A stretch of 64,000 bases of DNA from Arenibacter algicola (lineage in GTDB: Bacteria; Bacteroidota; Bacteroidia; Flavobacteriales; Flavobacteriaceae). The stretch is taken from contig NZ_JAHKPO010000007.1 of NCBI RefSeq assembly GCF_018860365.1, forward strand, positions 62,001-126,000. The letters run 5' to 3'. Both the position numbers and the translations under genes were made by a program. Within the stretch, counting starts at the first letter, position 1, and each line of letters opens with the position of its first letter. Below the pieces are notes generated by a model that was given only the letters and a program-made list of their open reading frames with translations, was not told the DNA's origin and did not search any database. Shown here piece after piece: positions 45,342 to 54,827 of the stretch.

Positions 45342-46115
45342 TTATTCGTACATATCATCTAAATCGGCATGGTGCAGCTCTACAAAAAAATCTGCAATAC
45401 CGTCTGTCACTGCCCTAAAGTAGTTTGCTCCATTTTCCGGGCTGGCCATTTTAGGATTTCCTACACCAGTATCCTTTGTTACCGCAGTCCATTTACGTTG
45501 AGCGGAAACCCAACCCTCTTTTAATCCATTTATTTTGAAAGTTTTGGCGTTTCCATCTCCAGCTTGGTCCAAAGGCAATACCAAATCTGGGGTTAAGTGC
45601 ATTACTACGGCTGTTTCCAATTCCCCGGCATGATCGCCTGGTTCGGTAAAAAATTGGGACCCATCTTTTACCTGCCACCAATTTAGGGAGCAAACAAAGA
45701 CAGTGGGATATATTATGCTCAGTTCTCTAATAATCTGCTTGAAATTATTGCCTCCGTGTCCGTTTACGATAACTAATTTGTGAATACTATTGGCTTCCAG
45801 GACCTGAACCAAATCTTTTAATACTGCCATTTGAGTACTTGGATTCATGTTTATACACAGATCAACATCCATTTGTCCAGTATTGACCCCAAAAGGAATA
45901 TTGGGCAGGACTATTACCTTCGCCTCTTTGGACCAGGCCTTTTTAGCAGCTTCAATGGCAGCATTTTCAGCTAAGATATTATCAGTTCCATAGGGTAAAT
46001 GGTAGTTGTGGGCCTCAGTAGCACCCCATGGCAATATGGCCACAGTATATTCCTCTGTCTTTACATTTTTCCAATTGGTTTCGGCAAGTACGTAGGGTCT
46101 TGGATCAGACTTCAT
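45342..46115 (-). CDS. Creatininase-family amidohydrolase
   Basis: A 257-residue cytosolic protein of the creatininase fold. Metal-binding motifs are present: LPWGATEAHNYHLPYGTDN (Glu, His and Asp ligands), NGHGGNNF, and DHAGELETAVVMHL (His/Glu). Members hydrolyse cyclic or linear amides such as creatinine or formamides; the substrate here is unknown. It is the last gene of a minus-strand run behind a phytanoyl-CoA-dioxygenase-like gene (50 bp gap) and a sialidase. There is no creatine-related gene nearby, so a role on an N-acyl or amide-bearing sugar or small molecule is more plausible. Confidence 0.87.
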   Translation of the reverse strand: MKSDPRPYVLAETNWKNVKTEEYTVAILPWGATEAHNYHLPYGTDNILAENAAIEAAKKAWSKEAKVIVLPNIPFGVNTGQMDVDLCINMNPSTQMAVLKDLVQVLEANSIHKLVIVNGHGGNNFKQIIRELSIIYPTVFVCSLNWWQVKDGSQFFTEPGDHAGELETAVVMHLTPDLVLPLDQAGDGNAKTFKINGLKEGWVSAQRKWTAVTKDTGVGNPKMASPENGANYFRAVTDGIADFFVELHHADLDDMYE

Positions 46116-46165
46116 AATAAGGTTACTAAAGGTTTGATGAGTATTTTAACATTGAACTTATTGCT

Positions 46166-47047
46166 TTATTTTCCGGAATATAATTTTGGAAAGAACTTGC
46201 CTTCCATTTTATTGCCTTTGGGTACTCTGGGAACTCCTGCCAAAAGTTCATCGTCCGTATTGCTAACCGTGCCATCGGCAAACACATTAAGTACGAACGC
46301 CCGCCTACTTCTTTCCGACTTGTTTTCATAGGAGCCGTGTACCATAAGTGGATGATGAAATGTTGCATAGCCTTTTTTTAATTCGATGGGGGTGGGCTTA
46401 AATTGCTCTTTTTGTTCCGGGCTAAGATATTTCATTAGCCCGTCCATATCACCTGCCAATGAAGGCGCATCCAAAAGACCCCATTTATGGCTTTTGGGGA
46501 TATAGTGAAGGCAGCCATTTTCTGTGGTGGCATCATCCAATCCCGTCCAGCAGGTAAGGTGTTGCATGGCTATTGTCCTGGTCCAATAGGAGTAGTCTTG
46601 GTGCCAAGCTACTACACCACCGTGAAGAGCAGGTTTACAGAATAATTGGTCGTGCCAAAACCTAACTGATTTGTTTTCCAATAATTGATGTGCGGCCATA
46701 GTAAAAGCTGGATTCCACAATACATCATGAAACCCGGGGGTTATCCGCCAATGTCCTAGGGAATGGAATAAAACTGAGTTTGGGTCTTGGGATTCGTTAC
46801 TGTGAAATTCATAGAACAAATCATGTGCAGGATGATCTGGATCCATTATTTCTGCCAATTCCCGGTTTAACAAATCTACCTGCCATTCTTCCAAAAGTTT
46901 TATGCCGGAAACATAGCCGAATTCGTGAAAGTGGGCCAGCTGTTCATCGGATAATTTGTATTGTTCCCATTCCTCAGCTGTTTTGGGCTGTTGAAACATA
47001 TCCGAGACAGGACTATGCCTATCTGCTAAATCTTTTATTGCTGACAT
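46166..47047 (-). CDS. Phytanoyl-CoA dioxygenase (PhyH)-family non-haem iron oxygenase
   Basis: A 293-residue cytosolic protein of the Fe(II)/2-oxoglutarate-dependent PhyH family. Iron ligands appear as the HxD motif in AWHQDYSYW and a distal His in FHHPLMVHGSYENKS, followed by RRAFVLNVF with the Arg likely binding 2-oxoglutarate. LAHFHEFGYVSGIKLL at the N-terminus is the usual opening of the fold. Substrates in this family are very diverse. It lies 18 bp after the sialidase gene and 50 bp before the creatininase-like gene, so the three are probably co-transcribed. Confidence 0.88.
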   Translation of the reverse strand: MSAIKDLADRHSPVSDMFQQPKTAEEWEQYKLSDEQLAHFHEFGYVSGIKLLEEWQVDLLNRELAEIMDPDHPAHDLFYEFHSNESQDPNSVLFHSLGHWRITPGFHDVLWNPAFTMAAHQLLENKSVRFWHDQLFCKPALHGGVVAWHQDYSYWTRTIAMQHLTCWTGLDDATTENGCLHYIPKSHKWGLLDAPSLAGDMDGLMKYLSPEQKEQFKPTPIELKKGYATFHHPLMVHGSYENKSERSRRAFVLNVFADGTVSNTDDELLAGVPRVPKGNKMEGKFFPKLYSGK

Positions 47048-47065
47048 AAATACGGATTTTAAATG

Positions 47066-48190
47066 TTATTTATTCGGTTTTTTGTATGTGTCTTTTCCAT
47101 CGGTCAACCAATTCAATGAAAAGCTTACAAAGGCATTTTCGGTATGGTCGTCCTTTTCAAAAAACAGACCAATATCGCCATTGTCCATAATGGTCATAGA
47201 GGAATAGGCGGAATCACCCTCATAAATCGTTTTACCCTCGGACCAGGTTTTGCCCTCGTCATAACTTATTCTAACAGTCATGTTAACACGATCTTTATCA
47301 CTTTTGGCATTGGAGAATAACAATCTATTTTTGTTATAACCATCTGCCTTGGCAGTAAAGCGAATAATACTGGCGTTGCATCCGGGATCGATCAAAAAAG
47401 GTTCCTCAATTGTTTTCCAGGATTTGCCTTCGTCCTGGGACCTGTGGATATGGCGAATACCAGTGTTGTTTGACCTTGAATTTACCATCCAGCTGCCATC
47501 AGCAAGTTCCACTATTTTGGATTCATCTGCGGGGAAAAGTGGGGTATCTCTAAAAAACCAAGTTTTACCATGGTCATTACTGCCAAAAACACGTAGCCCG
47601 TTATTTAGATTTACCATGCAGTGGAGAAGGGCACCAGATCTGGTCTGTATGCCACGACCGGAGGTGATAAACTTAAAATCGTTGTGCCATTCCTCTTTCG
47701 TAATTTGAGGGGTAATATCTTCCGGCTGGCTCCAGGTCTTTCCGTTGTCCTTACTCTTTATAACATGTAAGTAATATACGTCTTTCTCATTGTTCAAATC
47801 CATAAAATTGTAAAACAGAAATATTTCCTTGGTGATATTGTCCACGATCATAGAGGGGTCGGAAGCTGATTTTCCTGGTGGGAAATCTACTATTTTTTCT
47901 ATTTCCGACCAGGTTTTACCGTTATCGGAACTTCTTCGAATCACAATATTGATATCCTTGCTCCATTTTAAATCGCCACAGGATGGTACCCGTTCATCAA
48001 TGGCCGCAATAAGGTCGCCGTTGGCAGCGGTGGCCAAGGCAGGAATACGGTAGCAAGAGACATTGGGGTTATTGGAGGAGTTAAATAAATCCAGGTAATT
48101 TAATACTCCGTCTGCAATTTGGAAGTTTTTGTTCTGCCCAAATAAAGTAGCGACCATAAGAAGGAATATAATAGTGGATGTTTTTTTCAT
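47066..48190 (-). CDS. Exported sialidase-like exo-glycosidase (BNR/Asp-box protein, GH33-like)
   Basis: About 374 residues from the ATG at 48190, which opens a signal peptide (MKKTSTIIFLLMVATLFGQ). YRIPALATAANGDLIAAIDE carries the sialidase (F/Y)RIP arginine. Five Asp-box motifs give the six-bladed propeller: SSDNGKTWSE, SKDNGKTWSQ, SNDHGKTWFF, SQDEGKSWKT, SYDEGKTWSEG. It would release terminal sialic-acid-like sugars (Neu5Ac or Kdn) in the periplasm. No sialic-acid lyase or transporter is in the window, so another acidic sugar is possible. It is the first gene of the minus-strand run with the PhyH and creatininase-like genes. Confidence 0.88.
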   Translation of the reverse strand: MKKTSTIIFLLMVATLFGQNKNFQIADGVLNYLDLFNSSNNPNVSCYRIPALATAANGDLIAAIDERVPSCGDLKWSKDINIVIRRSSDNGKTWSEIEKIVDFPPGKSASDPSMIVDNITKEIFLFYNFMDLNNEKDVYYLHVIKSKDNGKTWSQPEDITPQITKEEWHNDFKFITSGRGIQTRSGALLHCMVNLNNGLRVFGSNDHGKTWFFRDTPLFPADESKIVELADGSWMVNSRSNNTGIRHIHRSQDEGKSWKTIEEPFLIDPGCNASIIRFTAKADGYNKNRLLFSNAKSDKDRVNMTVRISYDEGKTWSEGKTIYEGDSAYSSMTIMDNGDIGLFFEKDDHTENAFVSFSLNWLTDGKDTYKKPNK

Positions 48191-48461
48191 GAGTGGAATC
48201 ACTTTTTTTCGTGCAATATTAAATGGCTAAATAAATTATCATTTAAAGATATTTTGAAAATATCACATTTGCTAATAAGGTTATTGCATATTCGTTTTTT
48301 TAAGTTCTCTGGGTAGATCAAAGGTTCTTCATAGGGTCTGCGCATACGGGTTTGTTTAAAAATCAGTTTCCCCACAACCTTTTTTGCTGCTTTTACAACA
48401 AAAATGTGGTCTGTTTTAAGGAAGACCCTAGATTTATGCCAACCAACAAAAACCAACATTT

Positions 48462-48962
48462 ATGAAAAAAGTACTTGCAACCTTTGTTTTGGCACTTTTA
48501 AGTCTAGGCTTGTATGCCCAACAAGGAATGAAACTAGGAATCCATGGCGGTCTGCCATTGGATGAATTCCAGGATCAACTTAGCCTAGTTGCGGGAGTGG
48601 ACCTTGGGTATCGCTGGGGTCTAAGCGAAATTGTAGACCTAGGGGTAATGGTAGGTTTCGTAAATGGATTTCCGGAGAAATATGATAGGGACCTCTTTGC
48701 CGAGGATCTGCCCAACATCCAATTTGTGCCCCTCGCCGCTTCGGTCAGATTTTGGACATCCAATTCGTTCTCTATTGGGGGAGATGTTGGTCAGGCTATA
48801 GGAATTAACGACGGCAATGACGGCGGATTATATTATAGGCCAACCATAGGTTATTTAATGGGGGCCCAGACAGAAGTGAATATTTCCTATACCGGGATAG
48901 CGTTGGATGGTGCTACTTGGTCCACCCTTACCCTAGGGGTGCTATACACTTTCGATTTTTAA
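48462..48962 (+). CDS. Small outer-membrane beta-barrel protein
   Basis: A 166-residue protein with signal peptide MKKVLATFVLALLSLGLYAQ and a beta-rich, Gly/aromatic pattern (MKLGIHGGLPL, VAGVDLGYRWGLSEIVDLGV, GYLMGAQTEVNISYTGIALD) ending in LGVLYTFDF. It resembles small OmpA/OprF-type eight-stranded barrels without a peptidoglycan-binding domain. It is divergent from the sialidase operon; a near-consensus box TAGATTTA lies at 48429-48436. Function unassigned. Confidence 0.78.
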   Translation: MKKVLATFVLALLSLGLYAQQGMKLGIHGGLPLDEFQDQLSLVAGVDLGYRWGLSEIVDLGVMVGFVNGFPEKYDRDLFAEDLPNIQFVPLAASVRFWTSNSFSIGGDVGQAIGINDGNDGGLYYRPTIGYLMGAQTEVNISYTGIALDGATWSTLTLGVLYTFDF

Positions 48963-49768
48963 AAGGCTTGTCTTAATAGGTAGGTCAAGGGGGTCAATAT
49001 TCATTCTGAATACCTTATTGGTTATCCACTAGGGGTATTGTTTTGCCCAGATACTAAATAGAATTATTCCCCAATGCTCCCACTCAATTGGTTTGAGCCT
49101 TTTTACATTTCACCAAAACAACATGGTCAATACACTATAATGTTAAGTTAGGGTTACCGTGCCAAAAAAGTGAATACAAGTTACCGCAAAGGAATTGCAA
49201 CCAGCCTGCTTCTTTGGGAAACATCACCATAAGAGCCCTAGAATGAACCACATGTGGTAAAAATTTAAATTTTTGACCGTATCTACTGTGCAAATCCATT
49301 TCTTTCCAATACCTATATATGTTGATTTTAAAAATGTTCTTGCAACAAAACCAGGCCGTTGTTATTAAAACGTAAAGCCAAGGTAAAATCATAAAACAGC
49401 TTCATTTTCGTACTTGCATTTATATAGTTTTGCCCCGATTAACCAAATAGCAATAATTAATCGGTAAAGATTTTTTGGGTCTTTTGTGTTTGGCTATTGT
49501 GAATTACTTTTTCTAGGTTAGAAAGGAAGAAGATCAAAAATGCAGCAATAGTTTGGAAATTTACTTTGTACTTGGATTCGAGGCCTTGATTAGAAGGACT
49601 AACCGGTACGGAAATTGTATCTGGGAATATGGTAATCATAACTGTAAGAAATTTCTGCCCAACTAGCAACATGCAAACCTTTGCATTGCTTTTGAAGCCT
49701 TAAAAATTCCGATATCGTTAATTTAGTGTTAAATTGGTTATGACAAAACTAATTTAAACCGTAAAAAT
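48963..49768. other. 806-bp intergenic region before the second susC
   Basis: No supported gene. Two minus-strand frames (49135-49392 and 49457-49672) have no family resemblance, no signal and no promoter, though their codon content is not obviously random. The region ends with a LacI-type operator-like site (49672-49685) and the susC leader. Confidence 0.5.
49672..49685. promoter_or_regulatory. LacI-type operator-like site upstream of susC
   Basis: TGCAAACCTTTGCA is an inverted repeat with 6-bp arms, as expected for a LacI-family operator. The identical 17-bp string TGCAAACCTTTGCATTG recurs at 55888 before the iol operon. It ends 83 bp before the susC start. The LacI gene at 54828 is the obvious candidate regulator. 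Confidence 0.7.
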
Positions 49769-52741
49769 ATGAAGAAACTGAAATTTCTGATGTTTGTCTT
49801 TGCGATAAGCACAGCTATGACATCATGGGCACAGACTACCGTTAGTGGTACGGTGTCCGATGAGCAAAATGTTCCTTTGCCAGGAGCCACAGTGCTGGAA
49901 AAAGGAACTAAGAATGGAACAACGACAGACTTTGATGGTAATTTTACCATACAAGTGTCGGATGCAAACGCAGTACTTGCGGTGTCTTTTTTAGGATATG
50001 CTACCAATGAGATTCCTCTAAACGGGCAAACCAATGTGAGTGTAGCCTTGCAGGAAGACTCATCATTGTTGGACGAAGTAGTAGTAGTAGGTTACGGCGT
50101 TCAAAAGAAATCTGACGTAACCGGATCTATCGCTTCCGTTAAAAGTGAAGATTTTAATAAAGGAGTAGTGGCCAATCCCGGTCAGCTTTTGCAAGGTAAA
50201 GTCTCGGGTGTCAATGTAACTTCCGTAAGTGGGGAGCCCGGGGCATCACAGAACATTATTATCCGTGGATTGGGAAGTTTGCGATCAGGGACTACACCAC
50301 TATTTGTCATAGATGGCTTTGTAATAGATAATAGTGGTACAGGAGTTGCCTCAAATCCACTAAACTTCATCAATCCTCAGGATATTGCCTCAATGGATGT
50401 TTTAAAAGATGCTTCGGCTGCTGCCATTTACGGAGCACGGGCCGCCAATGGAGTTATCGTTATTACGACTAAAAAAGGAAGGGATGGTAAATCTGAAATG
50501 AACTTATCCGTTTCTACAGCAATGGCCACCTTGAGCAATAAAATGGACGTCTTCAGTGCCGATGAATTTAGACAGCAGGTTCCTGCTGTAGGAGGAGTTT
50601 TATTGGATGGAGGTGCCAATACGGATTGGCAGGATGAATTAACTAGAACAGCCATTTCAAAGAATGTTAACTTTGCCATGAGTGGTGGGGCTGCAGATAA
50701 GTTTTCCTATTATGTCTCCACTGGGGTAGACGATCAAAAAGGGATTTTTAATACCAGTTCCTTAAAACGATACTCAGGAAGGGTTAATCTGACCCAGAAA
50801 GCACTGGACGGACGTTTTAATGTTGACTTAAATCTAACGGCTTCAAGAACAGTGAATGATAGGCCTAATATAGGTGATATGACGGTGGATATGCTTCAGT
50901 TGAACCCTACTATACCTGTTTATACAAATGGAGAGCCTACCTTGTTCGATGACAGATTAAATCCCATTGTCCGTAACCAGATTTATAGTGATGTTTCCAA
51001 TAGTAACCGTATCTTGGCCAATATTGCTCCTTCCTTGGAAATTTTCGATGGGCTGACGTATAGGGCCAATCTCGGGGTAGATTACTCGGCAACGGATAGG
51101 GATGTTCAGACAAATCCGTATCCTATATTGGAAAGTTTGGTAGAGGGTACGCTTAGCTCATATTACACCAACAATAGGAACTCGCTGATAGAGAACACCT
51201 TAACTTACACCTATAATGAAGGTGTTCATAATTTTACCTTGTTGGCAGGACATTCCTATCAAGAAATTTATGTTCAGCAAAAACGATTCGATCTTAGAGG
51301 CTTCGCTACGAATGATATAGATCCTAAATTTCAGGATCAGATTAGTAGCCAGGAGAACCCAACGAGCCTGAACAGTTATGCATATAAGAATGAACTTCAG
51401 TCTTTCTTTGGTAGGCTTAATTATGGCTATGCGGACAAATATCTGTTAACAGCTACCATGCGTGCCGATGGTTCTTCAAAATTTGGTGCCAACAACAAAT
51501 ATGGATATTTCCCATCTGTAGCATTGGGCTGGAATATTAGCAAGGAAGATATACTGGCGGATAGCGATGTTGTCAACAATTTAAAGCTTCGTGCTAGTTG
51601 GGGACAAACGGGTAACCAGGAAGGAATTGATAATAAAGTAAGTCTGGCAAGTTATATAGACAGTAAGGCGGATAATGATACCTACCCTCTTGATCCAAAT
51701 GCTAGTACCATAGATGATTATCCTTTTGGTACGGTTCCAGCCCGAACGGCCAACCCTGATCTTAAATGGGAAGTTTCTACACAGACTAACATTGGATTGG
51801 ATTTTGGTTTTTTCAATAGTAAGTTGACCGGTACCTTGGATTATTTTCACAAAGTTACCAGTGATGTGGTACTGTTGGCCAATAGAATAGACCCCATACA
51901 GCCTACACCAAAAATCTGGACCAACATTCCGGATATGGAAATTATAAATTCCGGAATTGAATTTGCCTTGGATTATAGAATAATGCTCGCGGAGGATTTT
52001 ATGTTTAATTTGGGAGGTAATATGAGTTTTACGGACAATACAGTTGAAAACTCCCAATTTGAGGTGATTACTACTGGTGCTGCCCAAGGAGCAGGGCAAA
52101 CAGGAGCCACTATTAATGGGTATCTCAACAACGAACCTGTAGGTGCGTTCTATATGAAAGAATTTATGGGTATTGGTTCTGATGGCCTAAATCAATACAG
52201 GGATGTTAACGGTGATGGAGAAATTTTGGATAATGACCGTATAGTGGTGGGGAGTGCCCTCCCGGATTTCATCTATGCTTTCTATTTTAAATTCAACTAT
52301 AAAGATTTTGACCTTGGCCTTAACTTTAATGGAGTTTCTGGCAACAAAATCTATAACCACACGGCCATGTCCCTATTTTCAAAAGGACAGTTGAGTAGAA
52401 ATTTGAACGCCACGGATTTTGCAGTAGAATTCGCAAACGAGGACAACAGCAACTCTAATGAAGTGTCTACCCGCTATTTAGAGGATGGTAGTTTCCTTCG
52501 CTTAAACAATGCAACCTTAGGGTATAACTTAAAACCGCAAAAACTTGGTTTAGGAGATTTGATAAGTAATGTCCGTTTTACATTAACAGGCCAGAACTTA
52601 TTTGTGGTTACTGATTATTCCGGATTTGATCCCGAGATCAACACCGGAAGTACTATAGACGGTATTCAAACTTTTGGGATAGACCGCTTCACTTACCCAT
52701 CTCCAAGAACATTGCTTTTTGGCTTAAACGTATCATTCTAA
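49769..52741 (+). CDS. SusC-like TonB-dependent outer-membrane receptor of the inositol locus
   Basis: A 990-residue outer-membrane transporter (signal peptide MKKLKFLMFVFAISTAMTSW, cleavage near AQTTVSG) without an STN domain, unlike the receptor at 3441. A carboxypeptidase-regulatory-like domain (about 24-100; SGTVSDEQNVPLPGATVLE) is followed by DEVVVVGYGVQKKSDVTGS, the plug (VLKDASAAAIYGARAANGVI) and the barrel ending LLFGLNVSF. The susD gene follows after 18 bp. Absence of a nearby sigma/FecR pair, and a LacI-type operator upstream, indicate repressor control instead. Together with the downstream iol genes it probably imports inositol or an inositol-containing compound. Confidence 0.95.
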   Translation: MKKLKFLMFVFAISTAMTSWAQTTVSGTVSDEQNVPLPGATVLEKGTKNGTTTDFDGNFTIQVSDANAVLAVSFLGYATNEIPLNGQTNVSVALQEDSSLLDEVVVVGYGVQKKSDVTGSIASVKSEDFNKGVVANPGQLLQGKVSGVNVTSVSGEPGASQNIIIRGLGSLRSGTTPLFVIDGFVIDNSGTGVASNPLNFINPQDIASMDVLKDASAAAIYGARAANGVIVITTKKGRDGKSEMNLSVSTAMATLSNKMDVFSADEFRQQVPAVGGVLLDGGANTDWQDELTRTAISKNVNFAMSGGAADKFSYYVSTGVDDQKGIFNTSSLKRYSGRVNLTQKALDGRFNVDLNLTASRTVNDRPNIGDMTVDMLQLNPTIPVYTNGEPTLFDDRLNPIVRNQIYSDVSNSNRILANIAPSLEIFDGLTYRANLGVDYSATDRDVQTNPYPILESLVEGTLSSYYTNNRNSLIENTLTYTYNEGVHNFTLLAGHSYQEIYVQQKRFDLRGFATNDIDPKFQDQISSQENPTSLNSYAYKNELQSFFGRLNYGYADKYLLTATMRADGSSKFGANNKYGYFPSVALGWNISKEDILADSDVVNNLKLRASWGQTGNQEGIDNKVSLASYIDSKADNDTYPLDPNASTIDDYPFGTVPARTANPDLKWEVSTQTNIGLDFGFFNSKLTGTLDYFHKVTSDVVLLANRIDPIQPTPKIWTNIPDMEIINSGIEFALDYRIMLAEDFMFNLGGNMSFTDNTVENSQFEVITTGAAQGAGQTGATINGYLNNEPVGAFYMKEFMGIGSDGLNQYRDVNGDGEILDNDRIVVGSALPDFIYAFYFKFNYKDFDLGLNFNGVSGNKIYNHTAMSLFSKGQLSRNLNATDFAVEFANEDNSNSNEVSTRYLEDGSFLRLNNATLGYNLKPQKLGLGDLISNVRFTLTGQNLFVVTDYSGFDPEINTGSTIDGIQTFGIDRFTYPSPRTLLFGLNVSF

Positions 52742-52759
52742 TAAAAAAAATGCTTAGTA

Positions 52760-54502
52760 ATGAAAAATAAACTTATAATAACAATATTGGTGTATTGTTC
52801 CTTGTTGAACTGGAACTGTACGGACCTAAAAGAGGAATTATTCGATGAAACCCTTACGGGTGCACAAGCCGAAGTAATTAGTGGAGCCATTGCACCTGCC
52901 TACGGTTATGTTTCATGGACATGGAGACATACCAATTACTACGGACTTCAGCTTATTTCCTCGGATGAGGCCATTCTTCCTTACCGAGGCGGAACCGACT
53001 GGTTTGATGGGGGTAAATTTTTGGCCACACATTCGCACACCTACACCCCGAGTAATGATTTGATTTCCAGTAGCTGGAACGAACTTACTACTAATATTTC
53101 CAGAACATTGGCGGCCATTGAGGTGTTAACGCCATTGGCGGATGAAGGCAATATGGAAGCCGCTGGAGCCTTGTACGAAATGAAAGCGCTTAGGGCCTAC
53201 TTAAACTTGTTGATGTTGGATAGTTGGGGAATGGTGTTAAAAAAGGAAGCATCCAATCAACTTTCAGAAGTGTTAAGGACCCAGGACGCCATAGATTATA
53301 TACAAAATGAATTGTTGTCCGTGGTAGATGTCATTAATACAGATAAAGGACCGGGAAGGATGACACAGGCCGCAGTTTGGGGCTTTTTGGCAAGGTTACA
53401 CCTCAATGCAGCTGTGTACAGGGATCCTTATGGCACGCCAAACTTTACGGATGCGGATATGGATAAGGTTATCGAGTACACCAATAACATTATCAATTCT
53501 GGGGACTTTGCATTGTCGCCTGAATATTTTGACCTTTTCAATGACGATAACAATAGTAACTCCGAGCTCATATTTGCCTTGGATCAACGAGGGGTGTTGA
53601 AAAATGAGGAGAGCCGTTGGTCTTATTGGTCTATAGCCGGATCCGTATGGGGAAGATTGGAATATCCTAGCTCCGATGGTACAGATGGTCCCGCAATAAC
53701 CTCGGATTTTTATCAGACTTGGGTAGAAGCCTATGGTGCTGTGGATCCTGCCGAGGCGGATGCTAGATTCTATCAGCAAAACCAACAGATTCCAGCAGAG
53801 TTAATGGATTTAACAGGGCTTTCGCCTTTGAATGATGAAGATCATTATTATTGTGCTGATGTAGCCACTTATGAAATGAACCGCGGTATATTGCGCGGAA
53901 TACAATGGGGTCCCAGAAAGGATTCCGGTGGTTCGTTTTTTACTTGCGACGGTGGGGTAAGGATCTATCCTGTGAAACAAATAAAAGGAAATGGTCCTGA
54001 TAGGGATGTAGGTTATGTTAATCATACCGAAGAAATTAATTTTACCAATGAAGGTTCGTTGCACAATACGGGATATCGTGTTTCCAAATATCAATTTAGT
54101 AGAACTTCCAACAACGCCAATAATTTTAGCAGTATAGATCTTGTAATGATGCGATTGGGGGAAATATACTTGATGCGCGCAGAAGCAAAATTGAGGAAAA
54201 ATGATGCTGCTGGAGCCTTAACTGATGTGAACTTTGTGAGGACCTCAAGAACATCGCGCCCAGATCAAACTCCCGAGGCTTTAACTTCTATTGATTTGGA
54301 TACTATGTTCCGTGAGCGTGGTTTTGAATTGTACTGGGAAGGCTTTAGAAGGGGCGATCAAATACGGTTTGGTAAATACGAGGATTCTTGGACTGAAAAG
54401 ACAGATTCCGATGTAAACAAGCGATTGTTTCCAATACCACAGAGTGCAGTGGATGCAGCTTCAGGTATTGATGGTTTTCTTCAGCAAAACCCTGGTTATT
54501 AG
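52760..54502 (+). CDS. SusD-like (RagB/SusD) lipoprotein of the inositol locus
   Basis: A 580-residue surface lipoprotein (lipobox WNC near residue 20) forming the capture lid of the receptor encoded 18 bp upstream. Family marks are EMKALRAYLNLLMLDSWG in the helical half and MRLGEIYLMRAEAKLRKND and FRERGFELYWEGFRRGDQIRFG in the C-terminal half. A strong hairpin terminator follows, so susCD is probably a two-gene transcript. It has no glycoside hydrolase partner, which is unusual for a SusCD pair. Confidence 0.95.
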   Translation: MKNKLIITILVYCSLLNWNCTDLKEELFDETLTGAQAEVISGAIAPAYGYVSWTWRHTNYYGLQLISSDEAILPYRGGTDWFDGGKFLATHSHTYTPSNDLISSSWNELTTNISRTLAAIEVLTPLADEGNMEAAGALYEMKALRAYLNLLMLDSWGMVLKKEASNQLSEVLRTQDAIDYIQNELLSVVDVINTDKGPGRMTQAAVWGFLARLHLNAAVYRDPYGTPNFTDADMDKVIEYTNNIINSGDFALSPEYFDLFNDDNNSNSELIFALDQRGVLKNEESRWSYWSIAGSVWGRLEYPSSDGTDGPAITSDFYQTWVEAYGAVDPAEADARFYQQNQQIPAELMDLTGLSPLNDEDHYYCADVATYEMNRGILRGIQWGPRKDSGGSFFTCDGGVRIYPVKQIKGNGPDRDVGYVNHTEEINFTNEGSLHNTGYRVSKYQFSRTSNNANNFSSIDLVMMRLGEIYLMRAEAKLRKNDAAGALTDVNFVRTSRTSRPDQTPEALTSIDLDTMFRERGFELYWEGFRRGDQIRFGKYEDSWTEKTDSDVNKRLFPIPQSAVDAASGIDGFLQQNPGY

Positions 54503-54827
54503 TGAAATAAATTAGAACAGGCTTTAAATTGAGGCGGACAAATATTTGTCCGCCCCAATTCTTTATGGGACTTGGCAGTTCATCTATTTAGTTATAAAAA
54601 TTAGGATTCAGTGCTCCTTTTTAATAGTGCTTCCATCTATCTTTCTGCTTTATTTATCTTGAGTTCCACTCACCTGGTCCATATAGAAATTTTGTTGTAT
54701 TTTGTCTTGAATGTTCAATTCCATAATTTGTTATTATAATTAAAGTAGGTTGGGGTCCAAAGAGACTGCATTTTATAATGAATGTGAATATGATAAGGGA
54801 AGTAAGGATTGTAAATAGGGGCTTATT
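54503..54827. other. 325-bp gap between susD and the LacI gene
   Basis: Contains the susCD terminator (54527-54560). The rest is AT-rich with no further gene or repeat; it should hold the lacI promoter, but no clear box was found. Confidence 0.55.
54527..54560 (+). terminator. Intrinsic terminator after susD
   Basis: GGCGGACAAA and TTTGTCCGCC form a perfect 10-bp GC-rich stem. It extends outward to AATTG/CAATT with one mismatch, and TCTTTAT follows. It closes the susCD transcript. Confidence 0.75.

Noticed and set aside
48199-48459. 86-residue minus-strand ORF upstream of the sialidase
   Set aside because: It fills the promoter region between divergent genes and has no signal or family features.
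49135-49672. Two minus-strand ORFs before the second susC, possibly remnants of a gene
   Set aside because: No recognisable family or start context. They could be decayed sequence, but that cannot be supported from the window.
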